From assembly GCF_023715105.1 (NCBI RefSeq), contig NZ_JAMBNO010000010.1, positions 124,001 to 188,000 on the forward strand: a stretch of 64,000 nt of DNA. The letters run 5' to 3'. Source of the stretch: Hydrogenophaga intermedia (GTDB taxonomy: Bacteria > Pseudomonadota > Gammaproteobacteria > Burkholderiales > Burkholderiaceae_C). Below are positions 57,799 to 64,000 of the stretch, in pieces. A model generated the notes under the pieces. It saw nothing but the letters and a program-made list of their open reading frames with translations. It had not been told where the DNA came from and did not search any database. Both the position numbers and the translations under genes were made by a program. Every line of letters begins with the position of its first letter. Positions within the stretch are counted from its first letter, which is position 1.

Positions 57799-59120
57799 CA
57801 GTTCAGCTCTTCCTTGCGGATGCGCACGATGGGGGCGAGCACGCTGGGCAGTGCCTGCAGTTGCTCGAGCACTTCGTTCATGGTGCCTTCGCGCGTGTCG
57901 TGGGTCAGGATGATTAGATCGGTGCTGGTCGCCCCTTCACCACCCACCTCGTCGGCCTCGCGCTGCAGCACGGCGTCGATGCTGATGCTGCGGCCGGCCA
58001 GCAGGCCCGTGACCTGGGCCAGCACACCGGCTTCATCGGCCACGCGCAGGCGCAGGTAGTAGCTGGTCACCACCTCGCTCATCGGCAGCACGGCCACATC
58101 GCTCATCGCGTCGGGCTGGAACGCCAGGTGCGGCACGCGGTGGTGCGGGTCGGCCGTGTGCAGGCGCGTCACGTCCACCAGGTCGGCGATCACGGCGCTG
58201 GCGGTGGGCTCGCTGCCCGCGCCCTTGCCGTAGTACAGCGTGGTGCCAACGGCATCGCCGTGCACCACCACCGCGTTCATGGCACCTTCGACATTGGCGA
58301 TCAGGCGCTTGGCAGGCACCAGGCTCGGGTGCACGCGCAGCTCGATGCCCTTGGCCACGCGCTTGGTGATGCCGAGCAGCTTGATGCGGTAGCCGAGCTG
58401 TTCGGCGTAGCGGATGTCGGTCGCCGAGAGCTTGGTGATGCCCTCGATGTAGGCCTTGTTGAACTGCACCGGGATGCCGAACGCAATGGCGCTCATGATC
58501 GTCGCCTTGTGGGCGGCGTCCACGCCTTCGATGTCGAAGGTCGGATCGGCCTCGGCATAGCCCAGGCGCTGCGCTTCCTTGAGCACGACATCGAAGTCGA
58601 GCCCTTTGCCGCGCATCTCGGAGAGGATGAAGTTCGTGGTGCCGTTGATGATGCCGGCGATCCACTGGATGCGGTTGGCGCTCAGGCCCTCGCGCAGCGC
58701 CTTGATGATGGGAATGCCCCCGGCCACCGCTGCCTCGAAGGCCACCATCACGCCGCGCTGCGAGGCGGCAGCGAAGATCTCGGTGCCATGCACCGCGAGC
58801 AGCGCCTTGTTGGCCGTGATCACATGCTTGCCGGCCGAAATGGCCTCCATCACCAGGGCCTTGGCAATGCCGTAGCCGCCGATGAGCTCGATCACGATGT
58901 CGATGTCGGGGTTGGCGATGACTTCGCGCGCATCGGCCACCACCTTCACGCCGTCGCCGACCACCGCGCGGGCACGTGCCACGTCGAGGTCGGCCACCAT
59001 GGTGATCTCGATGCCGCGGCCGGCGCGGCGGCGGATCTCTTCCTGGTTGCGCTTGAGCACCTCGAAGGTGCCACTGCCGACGGTGCCGATGCCCAGCAGG
59101 CCTGCTTGGATGGGTTTCAT
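57798..59120 (-). CDS. hom: homoserine dehydrogenase
   Basis: Hom reduces aspartate semialdehyde to homoserine, feeding threonine and methionine. The 440-residue protein has the nucleotide-binding GLLGIGTVGSGTFEVL, ANKALLAVHG, GIINGTTNFILSEM and the substrate region LGYAEADPTFDIEGVDAAHK. A C-terminal ACT domain (about 360-435, YYLRLRVADEAGVLAQVTGLL) is expected to mediate threonine feedback. The ATG at 59120 gives MKPIQAGLLG. It follows alaA by 28 bases. Confidence 0.97.
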   Translation of the reverse strand: MKPIQAGLLGIGTVGSGTFEVLKRNQEEIRRRAGRGIEITMVADLDVARARAVVGDGVKVVADAREVIANPDIDIVIELIGGYGIAKALVMEAISAGKHVITANKALLAVHGTEIFAAASQRGVMVAFEAAVAGGIPIIKALREGLSANRIQWIAGIINGTTNFILSEMRGKGLDFDVVLKEAQRLGYAEADPTFDIEGVDAAHKATIMSAIAFGIPVQFNKAYIEGITKLSATDIRYAEQLGYRIKLLGITKRVAKGIELRVHPSLVPAKRLIANVEGAMNAVVVHGDAVGTTLYYGKGAGSEPTASAVIADLVDVTRLHTADPHHRVPHLAFQPDAMSDVAVLPMSEVVTSYYLRLRVADEAGVLAQVTGLLAGRSISIDAVLQREADEVGGEGATSTDLIILTHDTREGTMNEVLEQLQALPSVLAPIVRIRKEELN

Positions 59121-59148
59121 GGTGGAGAAGGGATACAGAAAGCGGAGA

Positions 59149-60375
59149 TCAGGCGCCGTGGCGTTTTCGCCAGTGTTCGAGGAACCTTGCAACGCGGCCG
59201 ATGGCCTCGCGCAGGTCGTCCTCGTGCGGCAGGAACACGATGCGGAAATGCTGGTTGTCGGGGTAGTTGAAGCCCGAGCCCTGCACCAGCATCACGCGCG
59301 TTTCCTGCAGCAGTTCCAGGAACATCTGCTGATCGTCCTCAATGGGGTAGATCTTCGGATCGAGCCGCGGGAACATGTAGAGCGCAGCCTGCGGCTTGAC
59401 ACAGGTGACGCCCGGAATGGCGGTGATGAGTTCATGCGCGAGGTCGCGCTGGCGGCGCAGGCGACCGCCCTCGGCCACGAGGTCATTGATGCTCTGGTAG
59501 CCGCCGAGCGCGGTCTGGATCGCCCACTGACCCGGCACGTTGGCGCACAGGCGCATGTTCGAGAGCATGTTCAGGCCCTCGATGTAATCCTTCGCCGGCT
59601 TCTTGTCGCCCGAGACCACGAGCCAGCCCGCGCGGTAACCACAGGAGCGGTAGCTCTTGGACAGTGAGTTGAAGGTGAGGGTGAGCACGTCCTCCGAGAG
59701 GCTGGCGATGGGCACGTGACGGGCGCCGTCGTACAGCACCTTGTCGTAGACCTCGTCCGCGAAGATCACCAGACCGTGCTCGCGCGCGATCGCCACGATC
59801 TGCTGCAACAGCTCCTTCGGGTACAGCGCGCCGGTGGGGTTGTTCGGGTTGATGACCACGATGGCCTTGGTGGCCGGCGTGATCTTGCGGCGGATGTCGT
59901 CCAGATCGGGCATCCAGCCCTTGGCCTCGTCGCACATGTAGTGCACCGGCGTGCCGCCAGAGAGGCTGGCCGCGGCCGTCCACAACGGGTAGTCGGGCGC
60001 GGGCAGCAGCACCTCGTCGCCGTCGTCAAGCAGCGCGTTGGTGGCCATCACGATGAGCTCGCTCGCGCCGTTGCCCAGGTAGATGTCGTCCAGCGTGACG
60101 CCCTTGATCCCTTGCAGCTGGGTCTCGTGCATCACCGCCTTGCGCGCCGCGAAGATCCCCTTGCTGTCGGAGTAACCGGCCGAGTTCGGCAGGTTGCGGA
60201 TCATGTCCTGCTGGATCTCCTCGGGCGCATCGAAGCCGAACACCGCGAGGTTGCCGATGTTGAGCTTGATGATCTTGTGGCCCTCTTCCTCCATCTGGCG
60301 CGCCGCATCCATGATCGGGCCGCGGATGTCGTAGCAGACGTTGGCAAGCTTGGCGGATTTCTGGATGGTCTTCAA
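59149..60375 (-). CDS. alaA: alanine-type aminotransferase (AlaA)
   Basis: This 408-residue PLP aminotransferase begins KTIQKSAKLANVCYDIRGPI and matches the AlaA (glutamate-pyruvate) type. NPNNPTGALYPKELL and the PLP lysine in TFNSLSKSYRSCGYRAGW are present. The start is a TTG at 60375: GGAGGG lies five bases upstream at good spacing, and there is no ATG before residue 22. It is the first gene of the run into hom and thrC, so it may also serve amino-acid supply there. Confidence 0.93.
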   Translation of the reverse strand: MKTIQKSAKLANVCYDIRGPIMDAARQMEEEGHKIIKLNIGNLAVFGFDAPEEIQQDMIRNLPNSAGYSDSKGIFAARKAVMHETQLQGIKGVTLDDIYLGNGASELIVMATNALLDDGDEVLLPAPDYPLWTAAASLSGGTPVHYMCDEAKGWMPDLDDIRRKITPATKAIVVINPNNPTGALYPKELLQQIVAIAREHGLVIFADEVYDKVLYDGARHVPIASLSEDVLTLTFNSLSKSYRSCGYRAGWLVVSGDKKPAKDYIEGLNMLSNMRLCANVPGQWAIQTALGGYQSINDLVAEGGRLRRQRDLAHELITAIPGVTCVKPQAALYMFPRLDPKIYPIEDDQQMFLELLQETRVMLVQGSGFNYPDNQHFRIVFLPHEDDLREAIGRVARFLEHWRKRHGA

Positions 60376-60537
60376 AGTCCCTCCACGGCGGCAGTTGGGG
60401 AGATGTACTGGGCGATGTGCTGGGCGGCGCGCATGCGCCGAGGGCGGCAGGCCCGGGGCTAAGATGCGACCCTCGCACCCCGAGCAAACCGTCAATTTGA
60501 CCACAGTTCCCCGGCCCGACCAGGCCATCCGCCCCGC

Positions 60538-60918
60538 ATGAAACTGCACGCCGACACCCCGCATCAACTCGCCATCACCGCCCTGGGCGAGGGTTGGGTC
60601 GCGGTCAACGGCGAGCGCCACACCACCAGCCTGGTGCTCAGCGCGTCGAGTGGCTTGCGGGTCTGGCCCTGCGACCGGTTCGACCAACTCACGCCCGACC
60701 ACTTTCACGAACTGATCGACGCCGCCGGCACGCTGCCCGAACTGGTGGTGTTCGGCAGTGGCAGGCGGCTGCGCTTCGTGGCACCGGCGCTGCTGCGCTC
60801 GCTGGTGGAACGTGGCATCGGTGTGGAGACGATGGACACCGCCGCGGCCTGCCGGACCTACAACATCCTTGCCGCCGAAGGCCGCCGGGTCACAGCCGCC
60901 TTGCTCCTGGAGCCCTGA
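60538..60918 (+). CDS. Mth938-like domain protein
   Basis: This 126-residue protein matches the Mth938/NDUFAF3 (DUF498) fold. The C-terminal ELVVFGSGRRLRFVAPALLRSLVERGIGVETMDTAAACRTYNILAAEGRRV is the characteristic block: a glycine turn after a strand, then a helix, then TAxACRTYN. In mitochondria the relative helps complex I assembly; the bacterial role is unclear. It diverges from alaA across 162 bases. Confidence 0.88.
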   Translation: MKLHADTPHQLAITALGEGWVAVNGERHTTSLVLSASSGLRVWPCDRFDQLTPDHFHELIDAAGTLPELVVFGSGRRLRFVAPALLRSLVERGIGVETMDTAAACRTYNILAAEGRRVTAALLLEP

Positions 60919-60951
60919 CGGGCCGACCCGGCGGGGGTATGCGTTAGGCGT

Positions 60952-61000
60952 TAAAATACGCGGCTGTTGCCCGAGACGGCCACCCGAATTCTTTCGGGTG
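60952..61000 (+). promoter_or_regulatory. bcp promoter -10 and leader hairpin
   Basis: TAAAAT at 60952-60957 (five of six) is a likely -10 box. The leader then carries an 8-base hairpin (CACCCGAA at 60981-60988, TTCGGGTG at 60993-61000, 4-base loop), 64 bases before the bcp ATG. Confidence 0.45.
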
Positions 61001-61063
61001 ACTCGCCCGCCTCGCCTGGCAGCCGACGCAACACCATTCACTCAAACCAGGGGTCTCCACAGC

Positions 61064-61540
61064 ATGGCCGTCGTTGTCAACAAACCCATCCCCGAGTTCG
61101 AATCCCAGGCCACGGGAGGCGTGAAAGTCAGCCACCAGAGCGACCTCGGGCAGACCCTGGTGCTTTACTTCTACCCCAAGGACAACACGCCCGGCTGCAC
61201 CACCGAGGCCATGCAGTTCCGCGACAAGTACAAGGATTTCGTCAAGGCCGGTGCCCAGGTGTTCGGCGTCTCGCGCGACAACATGAAGTCGCACGACGAC
61301 TTCAAGGCCAAGCTCGAACTGCCGTTCGAGCTGATCGCCGATACCGAAGAGAAGATGTGCCACATGTTCGGCGTGGTCAAGAACAAGATCATGTACGGCA
61401 AGAAGGTCAAGGGCATCGAGCGCAGCACCTTCCTCATCGGCCCTGACGGCGTTCTGCGCCAGGAGTGGCGCGGCCTGAAAGTGCCTGGCCACGTCGAGGA
61501 AGTCCTCAAGGCCGTCAAGACCCTCAAGAAGGCCGCCTGA
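61064..61540 (+). CDS. bcp: thiol peroxidase Bcp (PrxQ type)
   Basis: Bcp reduces hydrogen and organic peroxides. The 158-residue peroxiredoxin has the catalytic Cys45 in DNTPGCTTEAM. The position five residues on is methionine, where the E. coli enzyme has its resolving cysteine. The only other cysteine is Cys99 in EEKMCHMF. So it either uses Cys99 or works as a one-cysteine enzyme. VFGVSRD and the C-terminal GIERSTFLIGPDG are standard. Confidence 0.94.
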   Translation: MAVVVNKPIPEFESQATGGVKVSHQSDLGQTLVLYFYPKDNTPGCTTEAMQFRDKYKDFVKAGAQVFGVSRDNMKSHDDFKAKLELPFELIADTEEKMCHMFGVVKNKIMYGKKVKGIERSTFLIGPDGVLRQEWRGLKVPGHVEEVLKAVKTLKKAA

Positions 61541-61603
61541 ACCCCCGTTGCAGCCTTGCAGCGACACCGCAACGGCAGGCGTGGTGGTGTCACGGGGAAG
61601 GTG

Positions 61604-61708
61604 CATAATGGTTCGCATGTCTTCGGGCATTTCTCACGTCCCCTGCAGCCAGCAACCGCTCCGCTGCCCGCAAAGCCGCCTGGTACGCCTGGCGGCTTTT
61701 TGTTTTTT
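61604..61708 (+). ncRNA. candidate small RNA or attenuated leader of phoH
   Basis: CATAAT at 61604-61609 (five of six to the -10 box) would start a transcript near 61616. It would end after a strong intrinsic terminator: stem AAAGCCGCC (61672-61680) with GGCGGCTTT (61691-61699), then a T-rich tail to 61708. That gives about 93 bases. No convincing -35 box or protein start was seen. It could be a separate small RNA or the phoH leader. Confidence 0.4.
61672..61708 (+). terminator. intrinsic terminator between bcp and phoH
   Basis: A 9-base GC-rich stem with a 10-base loop is followed by TTTTTGTTTTTT. It is the best terminator in the window. It lies 132 bases after bcp and only 30 bases before the phoH start codon. 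Confidence 0.88.
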
Positions 61709-61737
61709 CGAGCCCGCGCGCTGAACGCCAAGCCCAC

Positions 61738-63492
61738 ATGCCACTGCCCCCCGCTCCCACCAAACGCGCCGCCCTCCTCGCCCCCGACGCCTACTCGCTC
61801 AAAGCCTCAGACGCCTCGCTCGACGACTTCGACGATCGCAGTGGCGGCCTGACCATCCTCCCCCTGGAAGAACCCGCCGACGCGGCGCCCGCACCGGCCG
61901 AGGCCAGGCACCGCAAGCGGTCCAGACCGGCCGCCCCTGCGCCGGCGCCGGCAACGGCGCCCGAACCGGCACCGCGCGCCCGCCCGCAGGCCCGGGCCAT
62001 CGAGCCACCGCCCCAGCAGGCCCCAGCCGCCAAGCCCGCTGCGGCAGCCGCGCCGGTGCCGGCACCGCGCCGCCGCAACAGCGGCAAGGGCCCGACAGGT
62101 GGCCCGGCGCGCCTGTTCGTGCTCGACACGAACGTGCTGCTGCATGACCCCATGAGCCTGTTCCGCTTCGAGGAACACGACATCTACCTGCCGATGATCG
62201 TGCTGGAGGAACTCGACGGTCACAAGAAGGGCATGACCGAGGTGGCCCGCAACGGCCGCCAGACCAGCCGAAACCTCGATGCCCTGGCGGCGCAGGTCGG
62301 CGGCGACATGACCAAAGGCCTCAAGCTCTCGGCCACCGGCCACCAGTCGGCGCGCGGTCTGCTGTTCTTCCAGACCGAGCCACTGGCCAGCGACCTGCCC
62401 ACCAGCCTGCCGCAGGGCAAGGCCGACAACCAGATCCTGGGCGTGGTGGCCGGCCTGCGGCAGCGCCATCCCGAGCGCGAGGTCATTCTGGTGTCGAAAG
62501 ACATCAACATGCGCGTGAAGGCACGCGCACTGGGCCTGCCCGCCGAGGACTACGAGAACGACAAGACGCTGGACGACGGCGAACTGCTCTATGCCGGCTC
62601 GCTGGCATTGCCGCAGGATTTCTGGACGCGCCAGAGCAAGACGATCGAGAGCTGGCAAAGCGGCAGCCACACCTTCTACCGGGTCAGCGGTCCGGCGGTG
62701 AGCCAGTTCTTCATCAACCAGTTCGTCTATTTCGAGGCGCCGGGCGAGCCCTCGCTGTACGCCCGCGTCACCGAGATCCGCGACAAGACCGCGGTGCTCA
62801 AGACACTGAAGGACTACACCCACCTCAAGAACGCGGTGTGGGGCGTGACGAGTCGCAACCGCGAACAGAACTTCGCGCTCAACCTGTTGATGGATCCCGA
62901 GGTCGACTTCGTGACCCTGGCAGGGACGGCTGGCACCGGCAAGACGCTGATGGCCCTGGCCGCGGGCCTCACGCAGGTGCTCGACGACCGCCGCTACACC
63001 GAGATCATCATGACCCGCGCCACCGTGAGCGTGGGCGAGGACATCGGCTTCCTGCCCGGTACCGAAGAAGAAAAAATGGGCCCCTGGATGGGCGCGCTGG
63101 ACGACAACCTCGAGTTCCTGGCCAAGGGCGACGGCGGCAACGCCGGCGAATGGGGCCGCGCGGCCACCAACGAGCTCATTCGCAGCCGCATCAAGGTCAA
63201 GAGCATGAACTTCATGCGCGGTCGCACGTTCATGAACAAGTACGTGATCATCGACGAGGCGCAGAACCTCACGCCCAAGCAGATGAAGACCTTGATCACC
63301 CGCGCAGGCCCGGGTACCAAGATCATCTGCATGGGCAACCTGGCGCAGATCGACACACCCTACCTCACCGAAGGCTCATCCGGTCTCACGTTCGCGGTCG
63401 ACCGCTTCAAGGGTTGGCCGCACGGCGGGCACATCACGCTGGCGCGGGGCGAACGCTCGCGGCTGGCGGACTTCGCCAGTGAGGTTCTCTGA
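61738..63492 (+). CDS. PIN domain-PhoH ATPase fusion
   Basis: This 584-residue protein joins an N-terminal Pro/Ala-rich linker (about 48-122), a PIN RNase domain (about 125-270, FVLDTNVLLHDP with the first acidic residue, then EELDGHKKG) and a C-terminal PhoH ATPase. The ATPase has Walker A in AGTAGTGKTLMALAAGL and Walker B as VIIDEAQNLTPKQMK. PhoH2-type PIN-PhoH proteins act as RNA helicase/ribonucleases in other bacteria; that role is assumed. No good ribosome site is visible before the ATG at 61738. The gene is convergent with dnaB. Confidence 0.92.
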   Translation: MPLPPAPTKRAALLAPDAYSLKASDASLDDFDDRSGGLTILPLEEPADAAPAPAEARHRKRSRPAAPAPAPATAPEPAPRARPQARAIEPPPQQAPAAKPAAAAAPVPAPRRRNSGKGPTGGPARLFVLDTNVLLHDPMSLFRFEEHDIYLPMIVLEELDGHKKGMTEVARNGRQTSRNLDALAAQVGGDMTKGLKLSATGHQSARGLLFFQTEPLASDLPTSLPQGKADNQILGVVAGLRQRHPEREVILVSKDINMRVKARALGLPAEDYENDKTLDDGELLYAGSLALPQDFWTRQSKTIESWQSGSHTFYRVSGPAVSQFFINQFVYFEAPGEPSLYARVTEIRDKTAVLKTLKDYTHLKNAVWGVTSRNREQNFALNLLMDPEVDFVTLAGTAGTGKTLMALAAGLTQVLDDRRYTEIIMTRATVSVGEDIGFLPGTEEEKMGPWMGALDDNLEFLAKGDGGNAGEWGRAATNELIRSRIKVKSMNFMRGRTFMNKYVIIDEAQNLTPKQMKTLITRAGPGTKIICMGNLAQIDTPYLTEGSSGLTFAVDRFKGWPHGGHITLARGERSRLADFASEVL

Positions 63493-63538
63493 CCTCGCCT
63501 TGGCTGGTCGAGGTCACGAGAACCCCGAGCACCCACGG

Positions 63539-63609
63539 AACCGGCTTCGCCGGGCCGTAGGGTGCGTCCCCCCTCCAAGCGCCGCGAAGCGGCGCGCCAG
63601 AGAGGGGGG
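63539..63609. repeat. palindromic GC-rich intergenic element
   Basis: The 147-base gap between convergent phoH and dnaB holds nested palindromes. One is a CCGGC-TTC-GCCGG hairpin at about 63541-63553. The other is a long structure at 63568-63609: outer stem CCCCCCTC/GAGGGGGG, inner stem GCGCCGC-GAA-GCGGCGC. The form is like the repeated intergenic elements common in Comamonadaceae, and it may act as a two-way terminator. Confidence 0.6.
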
Positions 63610-63639
63610 AAGCCGCGTCAGCGGCGCAGGGGGGAGTTC

Positions 63640-64000
63640 CTAATAATCCCCGCCACCCGCGAGCGATTCGAAGCGGGTCAGCATGTTCAGGAAGGCGAGC
63701 TTGACGACGCCCGTGGGCCCGTTGCGCTGCTTGCCGATGATGATCTCGGCCACCCCGGGCTCCTTGCAGGCGTCCTTGGTGTAGTACTCATCTCGGTAGA
63801 TGAACATGATGATGTCCGCGTCCTGCTCGATGGCGCCGGACTCGCGCAGGTCGCTCATCATGGGGCGCTTGTCGGTGCGCTGCTCGACCGAGCGGTTGAG
63901 CTGCGATAACGCGATCACCGGACACTGCAGTTCCTTGGCCAGCATCTTCAGGCCACGCGAGATCTCGCCCAGTTCGGTGGCGCGGTTGTCGCCGTCGCTG
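63640..64000 (-). CDS. dnaB: replicative DNA helicase DnaB, C-terminal part
   Basis: These are the last 119 residues of DnaB; the rest lies beyond base 64000. The segment has the RecA-like core motifs [33 protein letters not shown] and [10 protein letters not shown], and the C-terminal [18 protein letters not shown] with the arginine finger region. It ends in SLAGGGDY. The family is certain; the N-terminal half cannot be checked here. Confidence 0.96.
   Translation of the reverse strand, partial: SDGDNRATELGEISRGLKMLAKELQCPVIALSQLNRSVEQRTDKRPMMSDLRESGAIEQDADIIMFIYRDEYYTKDACKEPGVAEIIIGKQRNGPTGVVKLAFLNMLTRFESLAGGGDY

Overview
The window is 64 kb of GC-rich chromosome with tightly packed genes. 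It looks like core chromosome of a betaproteobacterium in the order Burkholderiales, most likely family Comamonadaceae (Hydrogenophaga/Acidovorax-like). This placement rests on gene order and protein style: ompR-envZ / ispDF / mfd-serB, an isc operon ending in dnaQ, 6S RNA downstream of zapA, and a PIN-PhoH protein. It was not tested by a search. I see no insertion sequence, prophage, integrase or CRISPR array. Nearly all the long antisense reading frames are shadows of real genes, as expected at this GC content.

Layout. 1-3.2 kb: a SIMPL-domain protein and a small secreted protein (minus strand), then ompR-envZ. 3.2-8.8 kb: ispD-ispF diverging from mfd-serB around a palindromic promoter, with a hairpin at the start of the mfd message. 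8.8-15.3 kb: tRNA-Val(CAC) and the minus-strand operon iscR-iscS-iscU-iscA-hscB-hscA-fdx-dnaQ, whose promoter carries two tandem IscR-type sites. 15.3-20.9 kb: uvrB, a 3'-5' exonuclease, an alpha/beta hydrolase translationally coupled to an aminotransferase, and nth. 20.9-35.3 kb: one long minus-strand cobalamin operon read from a B12 riboswitch. It holds btuB, a leaderless cobalamin-binding protein, cobU, btuF-btuC-btuD, cobO, cbiB, the threonine-phosphate decarboxylase, bioB, cobQ, cobT, cobS, a glutathione transferase and a phosphatase. It covers B12 uptake, adenosylation and nucleotide-loop assembly but no corrin-ring synthesis. The insertion of biotin synthase is the oddity.

35.3-37.9 kb: a small coiled-coil protein with zapA, then 6S RNA, a TauE/SafE transporter, and a histone-like Lys/Ala/Pro repeat protein carrying a SWIB domain. 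37.9-42.9 kb: a three-gene plus-strand operon that I consider the least explained part of the window. It encodes a class III nucleotide cyclase with TolB-like and TPR parts, a PAP2/haloperoxidase-fold protein with eight perfect GGVS repeats at its N-terminus, and a leaderless subtilisin-type protease coupled to it by ATGA. A Crp-family regulator with an apparently intact cyclic-nucleotide pocket converges on it. 43.5-47.3 kb: a PAS-LuxR regulator and a coupled MFS transporter/ThDP enzyme pair. 47.4-53 kb: a DUF1631 protein, a small 83-residue protein, and clpB behind a good sigma-32 promoter.

53-60.4 kb: a tightly overlapped minus-strand run alaA-hom-thrC-mobB-moeA-moaD-moaE-GNAT, which joins threonine synthesis to molybdenum-cofactor assembly. 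60.5-64 kb: a Mth938-like protein, a Bcp peroxiredoxin, a terminator-bearing leader or small-RNA candidate, the PIN-PhoH ATPase, a palindromic intergenic element, and the 3' end of dnaB, which runs off the window.
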